Source of the DNA: an uncultured bacterium
GTDB taxonomy: Bacteria; Planctomycetota; UBA1135; GCA-002686595
NCBI GenBank assembly: GCA_937905825.1
Contig: CALCXM010000185.1
Coordinates: 1-64,000 of the forward strand
DNA length: 64,000 bases
Direction: 5' to 3'
A program made the translations under genes and the position numbers. The notes below the pieces were generated by a model. That model was not told the DNA's origin, did no database searches, and saw only the letters and a list, made by a program, of their open reading frames with translations. Positions 9,063-18,103 of this stretch are shown here, piece by piece; within the stretch, counting starts at the first letter, position 1; the number at the start of each line of letters is the position of its first letter.

Positions 9063-10238
9063 TCAATCCACCGCCAGCATCAGCCCTTTCAAGTAGCGCG
9101 ACCTGGGAAAGTCAGGCCGTTGCGGGTGATCCGGCGCAGCACCCAAAACCTCGAGCACTCGAATGTTGCGTTCAGCCCGGCGCGCAGCGCGGAACACGGT
9201 GCCCACAAAATCCGAAAGCTCAACGGCTCCCGAGCAAGAGAAGGTCGCCAAGAGACCCCCGGGCCGCACGCATTGCAAGGCCAGGGCGTTCATGTCCAGG
9301 TACTTGACCAGGCCGTCCTCGAGCATTCGCTTGTTGCGCACGAGTTTGTGCGGGTCGAGGATCACCACTTGGTTTTGAATGCCCTGGTTGATCTCGGCGC
9401 GACACACATTGAATGTGTCTGCGTGGATGAATTCGACCTCAAGCTTGTTGGCTGCGGCGGAAGCTTCCGCGCGCTCGAGCACGACTTCATCCAGATCCAC
9501 TGCGCGCACACGACGGGCTCCCGCTTTCTTCGCGTGCAGAGCAAAGCCTCCGATGTTGCAACACAGGTCGAGCACGTGGGCGCCTTCACAAAGCGCCGCA
9601 ACCTTGACGCGATTGTCCCGTTGGTCGCAGAAGAACCCGGTTTTGTGACCGGCACCCGGGAGCACGCGGAAGGCCACTCCGTGCTCTCGAATCTCGACTT
9701 CTTCAGTCGGCTCTGTTTCCTCGGCGGGATCGAAGCCTTCCATCTTGCGCGCGTTGAGCGGCACCCGATGCAGGACCTTGGCATCCGGGTAGAGCTGCTT
9801 GAGGCACCACTCCACATCTTCTCCGAGAGTGTAGAAGCCCAAGGAGTGGTATTCGCAGACGAGGGTGTCCGCGAAACGGTCCACGATCAAACCGGGCAGG
9901 TCATCGCCCTCCGCATGGATCATGCGGTAGGCGTTCGTGTGCTCGGGCAGCTTGAGCAGCTTCTTGCGCACGCGATCCGCGGCGGCGATGCGGTTCATCA
10001 GGAAGGCGCGCGGTTGATCGAGGTCGCTCTTCTTGCCGCGCGAGAGCACACGCAGACGGATGTCGGAAAGCGGGTTGTAAAGACCGTGTCCCACAAACCT
10101 GCCGGCCGCATCCACAATTTCGACCAGGGAGCCGGGCTCCACTTCCTCCCGAGGTTCCCGCACCTGGCGCCCATAAAGCCAGGGGCCGCGACCGATGTCG
10201 TCTGTGTCGAGTTCGATTTGGGGACGGGTCTCTTTCAT
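9063..10238 (-). CDS. RlmI-like class I SAM-dependent rRNA methyltransferase
   Basis: This 391-residue protein is likely a 23S rRNA cytosine-C5 methyltransferase of the RlmI/PUA-methylase family. An N-terminal PUA-like part (GSLVEIVDAAGRFVGHGLYNP) leads to an EEHE-like linker (EGDDLPGLIVDRF). A Rossmann methylase follows, with GHKTGFFCDQRDNR, SAM motif VLDLCCNIGGFALHAKKAGA and FIHADTF. The normally conserved DPPK motif reads ILDPHKL here, a His for the second Pro. FSCSGAV supplies the usual Cys near motif VI. ATG 10238 (MKETRPQ) was chosen; the upstream open frame has no similarity. It is transcribed divergently from the neighbouring operon at 10377. Confidence 0.85.
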   Translation of the reverse strand: MKETRPQIELDTDDIGRGPWLYGRQVREPREEVEPGSLVEIVDAAGRFVGHGLYNPLSDIRLRVLSRGKKSDLDQPRAFLMNRIAAADRVRKKLLKLPEHTNAYRMIHAEGDDLPGLIVDRFADTLVCEYHSLGFYTLGEDVEWCLKQLYPDAKVLHRVPLNARKMEGFDPAEETEPTEEVEIREHGVAFRVLPGAGHKTGFFCDQRDNRVKVAALCEGAHVLDLCCNIGGFALHAKKAGARRVRAVDLDEVVLERAEASAAANKLEVEFIHADTFNVCRAEINQGIQNQVVILDPHKLVRNKRMLEDGLVKYLDMNALALQCVRPGGLLATFSCSGAVELSDFVGTVFRAARRAERNIRVLEVLGAAPDHPQRPDFPRSRYLKGLMLAVD

Positions 10239-10376
10239 GGGGGTGGTTCTGGGGCTATGGCCTCGCGTCCTGGACGCGAGCGTGGCACGCTCTTCGCCCG
10301 GAGCGAGCCTCAATGGAGGATTCGAGCCCGGAATCCTACCTCGGATCACCCCCGCGAAAAGACACCCATCAGTCGA

Positions 10377-12365
10377 ATGCTACCCATAGTTGCTCTCTTC
10401 CAAGTCCTCGCCCTCGAGGGCGCCACCGTTCACAGCATGGCTCCTGGTGCCGAACCTGGGCTTGCGACCGTGTTGGTAGAGGAAGGCCGCTTCATCGCCA
10501 TTGGCCTAGATCTGGAGATCCCCGAAGACGCGATCCGGGTGGACCTCACGGGCAAACATCTCTTTCCCGGCTTGATCGACGGAATGGTGCACCACGACCT
10601 AGAGCACGATCCGCTCTACGTGCTCTCCGGCATCACCCTAGCCCAGGACATGGGCAACGACTTGGGGCGAATTTTCATGGCGGCCTCGCCGGCTTTGCGC
10701 AATCGCATGCCGGGCCCGGAGCTGCACATCTCCGGGGCGATCTTCGACGGGGTTCCGCCGGCAACGACCGAAGCAGTCATCGCACGCAACGCCGCCGAGG
10801 TGGCGGACAAACTCCCGCGCTTGCTCGAGCAGGGGGCGCAGTTCGCGTCCTTCCACGTGGGCTTGCCTGAGGAGGCCTGGAAGCAATTGATCGCCACGGG
10901 CCGCGAACAAGGGGTTCAGGTTTGGGGGCCGATTCCGCGTTGCAGCGATTTGCCCAAGACCCTTAGTTCGGGACAAACGGGCTTGTCTTATTTGGAAGGC
11001 TTTCAAGGGGCCGACGGCACTTGGGAAGCAGATCACATTCAAGCCATGGTGCAAGCCTACGTGGAGAGCGGGATCGTCTGCATGCCCCTCTTGCACGTCT
11101 ACGGCTACCGCACCGTGGATCAAGGGGAAGACCCGCCGGTGTTCAACTTGCTCGCGCCCTACTACGGAGATTGGTGGCGTTCGGATCTGGAGCAGCGGCG
11201 CGCGCAGTTCACCCCCGAATACCTCGAGCTTGGTCGCAAGGAACAAGCGCAGCGCAGGGCCATCGTTCAAGAGCTTTGGAAGCAAGGCGTCCCCATGGTT
11301 CCTGGCTCCGCGGCCCCCAATCCCTGGATGGCCCCGGGGGAAGGCTTGCACGATGAACTGGACGAATGGGTGGCTGCGGGCATCCCGATTGCGGCGGTGC
11401 TGCAAGGGGCGACGATTGGAAGCGCCCAGGCCCTGAACTTGGCGGCGGACCGTGGCAGCATCGAAGTTGGCAAGGTTGCCGACGCAATCGTGCTGGGATC
11501 GGATCCCCGGACGGACATCAAGAACTTGCGCTATCCCGAAGGCGTTTTGATGCGTGGCGGGTTCATGGACAAGGGCTATCTAGGTGAACTGCGCGAGTCC
11601 ATCGTGAAGGCTCACTTGCTGGCGATGGAGACAGCCAAGACCGGCCTCGTGATCGAGAAGCCCGAGCTCCCCGAAGGACGTGTCGTGCTCGAGGGACGGG
11701 TCGTGAACAAGTCCTTTGAGCGCGTGACCGCCGCCGAAGAGTATTGGGTGGTGAGGACTTTCGAAGGCACCACGGCGTGGGTCTCACGCATGCAGACCCA
11801 AGGCAGCTTGGTGCAAGAAGGCACCGTGCAAACCCTGACTCAAACCTTTGCCGAGGGGGCCCTTTCGTCCTTCGCCTTCGAGGTCGAGAGTGGCGAGTTG
11901 ACCTACCGGGTTGAGGGCCTGCGGCAAGCGGGCAAGTTCCGGCTCAAGCGCTGGGCCAACGGACAATACGTGGACACCAACAACATCACCATGCGGCCGG
12001 TGGCGGTGGACGCGGGCATGTCCACCCCGAGCATGATCCTCGGACACTACCGCAAGGACGGCATCTGCAACGTGATCTACTTTGAGGGCACGGAGCCGAT
12101 CCTCGGGGAGTACGAGATCAAGCACCTCGAGGGGGGCAAACTGGCCGTCCGAACCTCGGAGGGTCCCATGGTGGGGCAGTTCTTCGCCAATGGCGGCTTG
12201 GATAAGGTGTCCCTCTCGCAAGGGCGCAGCGTCGTGCATTACGAGTCCACCCGCTGTGACTCCTTCGGTGGTCCCGGCATGCCAATGCGGCCCGTGGAAG
12301 TGACCGAAGAAGCGGCAGCGGAGACGGGCAAGGGCGAGCCGGAAGACGCCGGCGGCAAGCAGTAA
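10377..12365 (+). CDS. Amidohydrolase-fold protein lacking metal-site residues, with C-terminal extra domain
   Basis: The first ~430 of 662 residues align by eye with imidazolonepropionase/prolidase-type amidohydrolases: GKHLFPGLIDGMVHHD, the helix GLHDELDEWVAAGIP, GATIGSAQALNL and GSIEVGKVADAIVL. The HxH metal pair is broken (DGMVHH, Met70 for the first His). The later metal or catalytic positions also look lost: GSAAPN (310-315) stands where GTDAPN is usual, and YLEG stands for the IEHG type. The remaining ~230 residues form a beta-rich domain of unknown kind. There is no clear signal peptide beyond a short hydrophobic start (MLPIVALFQVLAL). It heads a + strand operon with dus. Catalytic activity is doubtful; a binding role is possible. 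Confidence 0.75.
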   Translation: MLPIVALFQVLALEGATVHSMAPGAEPGLATVLVEEGRFIAIGLDLEIPEDAIRVDLTGKHLFPGLIDGMVHHDLEHDPLYVLSGITLAQDMGNDLGRIFMAASPALRNRMPGPELHISGAIFDGVPPATTEAVIARNAAEVADKLPRLLEQGAQFASFHVGLPEEAWKQLIATGREQGVQVWGPIPRCSDLPKTLSSGQTGLSYLEGFQGADGTWEADHIQAMVQAYVESGIVCMPLLHVYGYRTVDQGEDPPVFNLLAPYYGDWWRSDLEQRRAQFTPEYLELGRKEQAQRRAIVQELWKQGVPMVPGSAAPNPWMAPGEGLHDELDEWVAAGIPIAAVLQGATIGSAQALNLAADRGSIEVGKVADAIVLGSDPRTDIKNLRYPEGVLMRGGFMDKGYLGELRESIVKAHLLAMETAKTGLVIEKPELPEGRVVLEGRVVNKSFERVTAAEEYWVVRTFEGTTAWVSRMQTQGSLVQEGTVQTLTQTFAEGALSSFAFEVESGELTYRVEGLRQAGKFRLKRWANGQYVDTNNITMRPVAVDAGMSTPSMILGHYRKDGICNVIYFEGTEPILGEYEIKHLEGGKLAVRTSEGPMVGQFFANGGLDKVSLSQGRSVVHYESTRCDSFGGPGMPMRPVEVTEEAAAETGKGEPEDAGGKQ

Positions 12366-12413
12366 GTGCTCACGGGGGTGCCCCCGGCCCCGATCCTGGC
12401 GTACTATTCGCCG

Positions 12414-13685
12414 ATGGACGAGTCCCAGCCGATCCCCAGCCCCAGTCCCGACCAGGAACAAAGCCCTTGCTTGAGCACTCCAGCGCCGGAGCGCTTGGTG
12501 GGAGATCCGCGCAATGAGCAAGTAGCGCCCGCTGCCCCGGGGGAGTTTTCGCCCCTGGCTATCGGGCCCCTGCGGATTTGGCCGCCGGTGGTGTTAGCAC
12601 CCATGGCCGGCGTGACCAACCGCGCCTTCCGCAAACTCTGCAAGGACAACGGGGCGGGCCTCTGCATCTCCGAGATGATCACGGCCCGGGGCTATCGGAT
12701 GGGCAACGAGATGAGCTTGCTTTTGGCTTCCGGTGGCGAGGATGAGTACCCGCGCTCCGTTCAAGTCTATGGCTCCGATCCCCTGGACGTGGGCGAGATG
12801 GTGCGCGCGCTGGTGGCGGACGGTGTGCATCATATCGACATGAACTTCGGTTGCCCCGTGCCGAAGGTCACGCGCAATGGCGGGGGCAGCGCGATTCCCG
12901 TCAAGCCCCGTTTGCTCGCTCGGTTGGTGCGCGCTGCCGTGGCATCCGCCGGGGACGTGCCCGTCACGATCAAGGTGCGCAAGGGCATCGATGAAGAATT
13001 GCAAACCTATCGCAACTCCGGTCGGGTGGCACAAGAAGAAGGAGCCGCGGCCATCGCCTTGCACGGTCGCACCGCCGCCGAGCTCTACAGCGGCGAAGCG
13101 GATTGGAACGCCATCACGGACTTGAAGAACAGCCTCGACATCCCGGTCCTCGGCAACGGGGATCTTTGGGAGGGTTGGGACGCATTGCGCATGATGCGCG
13201 AGACCGGTTGCGACGGGGTGGTCGTCGGGCGTGGTTGCCTCGGACGCCCCTGGCTGTTCCGCGAGATGGCGGATCTGTTCGACGGGACGCTTCCGCAGAG
13301 TCCACCCAAGTGGAGCGAAATCGTGCGCATCATGGAAGGCCATGCGCGGGCCTTGATGGGGGTCTTTGGTCCCGAGCGCGGAGTCTTTCAAATGCGCAAG
13401 TGGTGCTCCTGGTACACGAAAGGCTTTCATGGTTCCGCGTCGATCCGCGGTCGTTTGGCGCGCATGCGTAGCTTGGAAGACATGCTCGCGGTTCTAGCCG
13501 AAGTGGATGGGGAGACTCCCTTCCCCCTGCACGTCTTGCGCGTGAACCGCGCGAAACGCAATGGCACGCAAAGGGTCAAACTTCCCGAAGGCTACCTCGA
13601 CGACCTCGAGGACGACACGCCTCCCAAAAGCCCGCACACTCCCGAGGAACTCATCGCCTGGGAGAAAGCCCTTTCTGGCGGTTGA
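12414..13685 (+). CDS. dus: tRNA-dihydrouridine synthase
   Basis: This FMN enzyme reduces uridines in tRNA D-loops. From ATG 12414 it has 423 residues: a low-complexity Pro/Ser-rich lead of ~45 residues, then the TIM barrel. Visible family elements are PPVVLAPMAGVTNRAFR, the catalytic Cys in HIDMNFGCPVPKV, VTIKVRKG, ALHGRTAAELYSG, VLGNGDLW and GCDGVVVGRGCLGRPWLF. A GTG at 12366, directly after the previous stop, would add 16 residues and is possible. The gene follows the amidohydrolase-like gene with almost no gap and overlaps the next by 4 bp, so translation is probably coupled. DusA/B/C subtype cannot be fixed. Confidence 0.95.
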   Translation: MDESQPIPSPSPDQEQSPCLSTPAPERLVGDPRNEQVAPAAPGEFSPLAIGPLRIWPPVVLAPMAGVTNRAFRKLCKDNGAGLCISEMITARGYRMGNEMSLLLASGGEDEYPRSVQVYGSDPLDVGEMVRALVADGVHHIDMNFGCPVPKVTRNGGGSAIPVKPRLLARLVRAAVASAGDVPVTIKVRKGIDEELQTYRNSGRVAQEEGAAAIALHGRTAAELYSGEADWNAITDLKNSLDIPVLGNGDLWEGWDALRMMRETGCDGVVVGRGCLGRPWLFREMADLFDGTLPQSPPKWSEIVRIMEGHARALMGVFGPERGVFQMRKWCSWYTKGFHGSASIRGRLARMRSLEDMLAVLAEVDGETPFPLHVLRVNRAKRNGTQRVKLPEGYLDDLEDDTPPKSPHTPEELIAWEKALSGG

Positions 13686-14986
13686 GCTCGGTGCGACGAA
13701 ATACCATCCAATTGAAACAGCCAATCGTGATCGTGGGAGCTGGTGCGGCCGGTATGTGGGCAGCGCAAGCCTGTGCACGGGCCGGGGCTTCGGTCTTGTT
13801 GCTCGAGAAAACCAAACGCACAGGAACCAAGATTCTGGCGAGCGGCGGCACGCGCTGCAACTTGACCACCACCTTGGACTCCAACAAGGCCGGACGCCTG
13901 TTCGGACCCGCCGGGGAACGCTTTCTACGACCGGCCTTGCGCAATCTAACGCCCCAAGGGGTCGTCGACCAATTCGAGGCCTGGGGAGTTCCCTGCGTCA
14001 CCGCGGACCTCGAGAAGATCTTCCCCGAGAGTCAAAAAGCCAAGGACGTGCGCGACGCCATGGAGTTGGCCGCCCGCCAGGCCGGGGTGGAAATCCGCCC
14101 GAACACCAGAGTGATGGGCATCGAACGAGTGCTGGATCGCTATCGTTTGACGCTCGAAGAAGGGGAGCCTATCGAAGCGCTTACCCTGATGCTGTGCAGC
14201 GGTGGCCAGAGCTTTCCGGGCAGCGGAACGACTGGTGACGGCTACGCTTGGTTGCGCTCCCTGGACTTGAAGGTGGCGCCTCCCTACCCCGCGTTGGCTC
14301 CCTTGCGCAGCTCGGAAGCCTGGGTCCACGAACTCTCCGGCATCGCCTTGCAGGACGCGGAGGTGCGCCTCTTGAACTCGGCCGGCAAAGAGCTCATGCG
14401 CCGCCGTCGGCCCGTGATGTTCACTCACAAAGGCTTGTCGGGCCCCGCGGCCATGGACGTCTCGGGCATCGTCGCCCGTGAGCAGGAGCGCGCGCGCTTC
14501 GACTCCCGCGTGCCGCACTTCACCCTTTCGATTGACCTGTGCGCCGACCAGACCTGGGAGCAACTGAGAGATGAGTTGATCGAGGCCTCGCGCGCCAGCG
14601 GATCCCCGCGCTTGGCCCGGGCCCTGGGCTCGCGTTTCCCACGTCGCTTGGTGGAAGCGGTTTGCGCCCAAGCGGGCGTGCCACCCAACCCGCCGATCGC
14701 CCAAGTTTCCAAAGCCATGCGTCACAAACTCGTGGAGACCTTCAAGGGTTTGTGCGTTCTCGTGGAGGGCACCTTGGGGTTTGATGTGGCGGAGGTCACC
14801 GGCGGAGGCTTGGACCTCAAAGAGGTCAATCCACGCACGATGGAGGTCAACCGCTATCCGGGACTCTATGTCTTTGGTGAGTTGCTCGACGTGGATGGTC
14901 CGATTGGCGGATTCAATTTCCAAGCGGCCTTTTCGACGGCCCAACTAGCAGCGCAACACGCTCTTTCCAGCAGCGGAATTCAATGA
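13682..14986 (+). CDS. HI0933/YhiN-family FAD-binding flavoprotein
   Basis: This 434-residue protein has an N-terminal FAD-binding Rossmann motif PIVIVGAGAAGMWAAQ and family-specific KTKRTGTKILASGGTRCNLT. It also has QSFPGSGTTGDGYAW, PVMFTHKGLSGPAAMDVSG and the C-terminal VTGGGLDLKEVNPRTME and GELLDVDGPIGGFNFQ. These are the hallmarks of the HI0933-like (aminoacetone oxidase-like) flavoproteins, whose physiological substrate is unknown. The apparent start is TTG within TTGA, overlapping the dus stop by 4 bp; the 3' end overlaps the next gene by ATGA. Confidence 0.9.
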   Translation: MSSVRRNTIQLKQPIVIVGAGAAGMWAAQACARAGASVLLLEKTKRTGTKILASGGTRCNLTTTLDSNKAGRLFGPAGERFLRPALRNLTPQGVVDQFEAWGVPCVTADLEKIFPESQKAKDVRDAMELAARQAGVEIRPNTRVMGIERVLDRYRLTLEEGEPIEALTLMLCSGGQSFPGSGTTGDGYAWLRSLDLKVAPPYPALAPLRSSEAWVHELSGIALQDAEVRLLNSAGKELMRRRRPVMFTHKGLSGPAAMDVSGIVAREQERARFDSRVPHFTLSIDLCADQTWEQLRDELIEASRASGSPRLARALGSRFPRRLVEAVCAQAGVPPNPPIAQVSKAMRHKLVETFKGLCVLVEGTLGFDVAEVTGGGLDLKEVNPRTMEVNRYPGLYVFGELLDVDGPIGGFNFQAAFSTAQLAAQHALSSSGIQ

Positions 14987-15258
14987 AGTGGATCGCCCTC
15001 ACCTACGCCGTCGTCAGCTTGCTGACTTTTCTCCTTTACGGTTGGGACAAGCGTTGTGCCATTCGCAGTCACTCGCGAGTGCCTGAACGCAACCTGCACA
15101 TGGGGGAATTGCTGGGTGGTTGGCCCGGCGCCTTTCTGGCTCAAAAGGTGTTTCGCCACAAAACCCAGAAGGCCTCGTTCCGGCGAGTCTATTGGGCGAT
15201 CGTCCTGCTGCACCTTGGCGCCTGGGCTGCTTGGCTGTACGACAACCCGCCCGGATAA
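14983..15258 (+). CDS. DUF1294 small membrane protein
   Basis: This 91-residue inner-membrane protein has an N-terminal transmembrane helix (ALTYAVVSLLTFLLYGWDK), then the conserved DUF1294 core RVPERNLHMGELLGGWPGAFLAQKVFRHKT. A second helix follows (WAIVLLHLGAWAAWLY). The YGWDK and GGWPGA...HKT motifs define the family; its function is unknown. It overlaps the flavoprotein gene by 4 bp and ends the operon, with its stop 6 bp from the convergent neighbour's stop. Confidence 0.9.
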   Translation: MKWIALTYAVVSLLTFLLYGWDKRCAIRSHSRVPERNLHMGELLGGWPGAFLAQKVFRHKTQKASFRRVYWAIVLLHLGAWAAWLYDNPPG

Positions 15259-15264
15259 GAGAGC

Positions 15265-16416
15265 CTACTTGAGAAAGCCCGCCCGCAGCATGATGTTGAC
15301 CAGAGTCTGTCGCACCCACAGTCCATCGTTGTGCAGGGTATCCCGTCGTTTCTCAGCCTCATCGCGTTGCTTCTTCGACTTGTCGTACTTGCGCACGAGG
15401 GTCTTGAGGAAGCCTTCCCAACGGCTCGCCTTGGGTAGTTTGCTCTTTAAGTCCGCCGGGGTGCTGTTGTACTGATCCCAGAGCGAGTGCAAACGCTCCA
15501 GGTTCGGATAGTAGCCGTCGCGCATGGTTGGATAGCCGCTAAAGAAGGTCAGGGCCAAGGCGTGACGCAAACCGCGGTGGTTGTGCAGCGACTCGAAGTG
15601 CTTAGCGATCGCATCGTAGAGTTTCTTCTGCTTGCCCTCGCTGACCGGCGCGGTGTAGCTTTTCCAGTCATCATCCAGATCGTGAATGATGCCGAGGCTG
15701 TCCACGTCCGGCATTTCCATTTTTGTGCCTGAGGCCCAGGCGTCGTAAAGGGTGAGCCCCGTGTAGACGTTGCCGGAACGATCGGTGTAGGCATGGCCAA
15801 AGGCGCTGGCTGCGGCCTGCCACTCGCCATCGTCCAACTGCATTTCGAGCAGGGCCTCCGCCAGATCAAGACCGGGGTGGAAGCCGTTCAAGCCATTGCG
15901 GAAGATGCGGTCCTTGTCCAGCAGGCCCGGCATCTGTTGCACGCTTTGAGTGCCGTAGTCATAGCACCAAGAACTGATCAGCTTGCGCTCAGGGGCGCGG
16001 TTCTCGAATTCTTTGCGCTTCTTCTTGAGCAGGGCGCTATCGGGATCCAGGGCCTTGCGCTTGATAGGCTGAGCCGGTGCGTGAAGCGCTGGATCGTAGG
16101 GCGTGGGGTCCGTGTACATGGGCCACTCGCTCGCATCCCGGGACTCTTCGGAGAACACGTGCTTCATCAGTGTTTTCTGAAAGGTGTCCAAGTATTCGAG
16201 GTCCACCCGAAACCACTCGATGATCTCCTCGCGGGTGGGCTCATCGAGCTTTCCCCAGGCGGCCAAGACCTGCTCGTCGGTGAACTCAGCCGCCTGCTGG
16301 CCGGAAACCAGCGAAGTGAAGGCGGCCGAAGCCTCGCGCGCTGGTCCGCAGAGCGAGTAGGAACTCGAGCCGGGAGACTGGCTGGCCAAGAGACCGATCA
16401 AGAGAAGGCGAATCAT
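15265..16416 (-). CDS. Secreted protein of unknown function
   Basis: This 383-residue protein starts MIRLLLIGLLASQSPGSSSY, a short signal peptide or lipoprotein-like leader. The mature part is charged and mostly helical. It has a KRKALDPDSALLKKKRKEFE stretch, a central aromatic segment around SSWCYDYGTQSVQQ and a helical C-terminus (KYDKSKKQRDEAEKRRDTL). No domain is recognised. It lies downstream of the cytochrome b562/thioredoxin/HAD operon, 69 bp after the HAD gene, and may belong to the same transcript. Confidence 0.6.
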   Translation of the reverse strand: MIRLLLIGLLASQSPGSSSYSLCGPAREASAAFTSLVSGQQAAEFTDEQVLAAWGKLDEPTREEIIEWFRVDLEYLDTFQKTLMKHVFSEESRDASEWPMYTDPTPYDPALHAPAQPIKRKALDPDSALLKKKRKEFENRAPERKLISSWCYDYGTQSVQQMPGLLDKDRIFRNGLNGFHPGLDLAEALLEMQLDDGEWQAAASAFGHAYTDRSGNVYTGLTLYDAWASGTKMEMPDVDSLGIIHDLDDDWKSYTAPVSEGKQKKLYDAIAKHFESLHNHRGLRHALALTFFSGYPTMRDGYYPNLERLHSLWDQYNSTPADLKSKLPKASRWEGFLKTLVRKYDKSKKQRDEAEKRRDTLHNDGLWVRQTLVNIMLRAGFLK

Positions 16417-16485
16417 TTGCTGAAGTCGTTGAAGTGGATCGGGTGGGGACCGGCTTGGAGCAAGGCGTTGAAGGGGGTTGGCAGT

Positions 16486-17085
16486 CTATACCAAGCGGAA
16501 CGCCATGCAGGCAGCCCGGGCGGCGTCCCCATCCGCATCCTCTCGGTCCCCGATCACAAGGCAATCCTCGGGCTGCACTCCCAAGCGCCTGGCGGCCTCG
16601 AGGTAACCAGCTGGATTGGGTTTTAGTTGGCTGGGGCCGCCGGGTTCGCCATTGGCGACAACCACCTCAAAGTGCTCTTCAACGCCCAGGGCCTTTAGTT
16701 TGGAGCGTGCCGGGTAGTCACTGACGAGGGCGCAGCGGCCGCCCGCGGCGCGATACTGTTCGATTTCCTTCAGCAGCACTCGGTTCCGAAAGCGCCGGAT
16801 CCACTTGCCTGGACGGCGCACCATCCAGTCGCGCACGACCCGTTGCAAGTCCGCGGGTGGGCAATGCAAGCGTTGGGCGGTTCGCTCGATCTGCTTGCCA
16901 AAAGGATCCCCGGCGCAGTCGACCTGTTCCTCGCGCAGTCGCTCGTGCTCCTTGCGAAAGGCGCGGATCTTGGGCAAGTGCTTGGCGCCCAACAGCAAGA
17001 GCTCCAAGCCCATGAGCAGCTTGACTGGTTTGGCGGAGTACAGGGTGCCGTCGAGGTCCACCAGCCAGGCCTTGCGTGGGTCCAT
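16486..17085 (-). CDS. HAD-superfamily hydrolase (phosphatase-like)
   Basis: This 199-residue protein has HAD motif I LVDLDGTLY (nucleophile and general-acid Asp), motif II LVSDYPARS, and the Lys of motif III in QLKPNPAGYLEAARRLG. Motif IV is LVIGDREDADGDAARAA. The cap is helical and inserted after motif I, as in subfamily I (beta-phosphoglucomutase, phosphoglycolate phosphatase type). The substrate is unknown. ATG 17085 starts 7 bp after the stop of the thioredoxin-like gene, so the two are an operon. Confidence 0.85.
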   Translation of the reverse strand: MDPRKAWLVDLDGTLYSAKPVKLLMGLELLLLGAKHLPKIRAFRKEHERLREEQVDCAGDPFGKQIERTAQRLHCPPADLQRVVRDWMVRRPGKWIRRFRNRVLLKEIEQYRAAGGRCALVSDYPARSKLKALGVEEHFEVVVANGEPGGPSQLKPNPAGYLEAARRLGVQPEDCLVIGDREDADGDAARAACMAFRLV

Positions 17086-17092
17086 GGACAAG

Positions 17093-18094
17093 CTACTTGC
17101 GCAGCAGGCGTTGTAGCTGGTTCTCCAATGGCTTGCCCCGGGCGTAGGGCAAGGCCTTGCGCGCAAGTTCCTTGGCCTTCTCGCCGTCCCTCAAAACACG
17201 ATCGGTCCAAAGGGCGCCATTTCCATAAAGCACTAGGGCGGCTTGCCCGTCCATAATCGGCCCCATGGCATCCAACACATGGATCGCCTTGGTCACGCGT
17301 CGCGTGTCGCTATCGTTCTTGATCGCATAGGCGTCGGCCAAGAGGGCGAGTTCTCGAAGGCCAAGCTTGTTCTGGGGATCCAACTCCCGGGCAACTTCCA
17401 AGTGACGCGCAAGGGCATAGCCGCTGGGCAGGATCACTCGCAGGGCTCGAGCCAAATTGCCCTGCTCATTCTTGGGGTCGAGGGTCAAGTAGTGCGCGAC
17501 CGGTTCGATCAAAAGCGGCACCGCACTGCTGGCGGGGGGCAGTTGCGGCAAGAGGATCAAACTGCGCGCGGCCACCTTCGCGCGCGCATCCGCATCCCCT
17601 GTGCTGAAGGCCTTCGCAAGCTCCACGGATTCAACAACTGGTCCGCGAGTCTTGAGACGCTGTTCCGCGAGCGAATTCCAGTAGGCCAGGGCCCCGGAAG
17701 CCTCATAGCCCTTGGTGCTGTAGACGTGGCCTTCCGCCGTCATCTGCAAGATTGTCGGAAACTTCTGAATCTTGTACTGACGGGAGAGCTCGCGGTTGCG
17801 CTTCATGTTCGGAACCGATTTCAGTCCGGCCGCCGTCTGAGGCAAGTCAACCTTGACCAACACGTAGTCTGCGGAAGCCTTCTCTTGAAAAACGCTGGTG
17901 GACAGCACCTCACGATTCAGCATCTTGCAGAACGAGCACCAATCGGAGCCTGTGAAGTCCACGAGCAGATCCCGATTCGTTTCCAAGGCCAGTTGCTGTG
18001 CACGGTCAAAATCCTCCAGCCAACCCTCGCCGATGCTGGGGGCTGGAGTCGCACTGGGTGCGAGCAACAGGAACGGTAGAAGCAAGGTCAACAT
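17093..18094 (-). CDS. Secreted thioredoxin-fold protein with helical C-terminal domain
   Basis: This 333-residue protein has a signal peptide (MLTLLLPFLLLAPSATPAPS). It then has a thioredoxin-like domain (residues ~25-135) with LVDFTGSDWCSFCKMLNREV, giving an active-site CSFC, and cis-Pro region KFPTILQM. This resembles DsbD-gamma/thioredoxin_7-type periplasmic reductases. The last ~190 residues are helical and TPR-like without a clear motif. It lies between the cytochrome b562-like gene (9 bp gap) and a HAD hydrolase (7 bp gap). A role in envelope thiol redox or cofactor maturation is inferred. Confidence 0.8.
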   Translation of the reverse strand: MLTLLLPFLLLAPSATPAPSIGEGWLEDFDRAQQLALETNRDLLVDFTGSDWCSFCKMLNREVLSTSVFQEKASADYVLVKVDLPQTAAGLKSVPNMKRNRELSRQYKIQKFPTILQMTAEGHVYSTKGYEASGALAYWNSLAEQRLKTRGPVVESVELAKAFSTGDADARAKVAARSLILLPQLPPASSAVPLLIEPVAHYLTLDPKNEQGNLARALRVILPSGYALARHLEVARELDPQNKLGLRELALLADAYAIKNDSDTRRVTKAIHVLDAMGPIMDGQAALVLYGNGALWTDRVLRDGEKAKELARKALPYARGKPLENQLQRLLRK

Positions 18095-18103
18095 AAGCGT
18101 CGA

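Noticed and set aside
8826..10376. Long N-terminal extension of the amidohydrolase-like frame
   Set aside because: It is antisense to the RlmI-like gene and has no similarity; the real start is ATG 10377.
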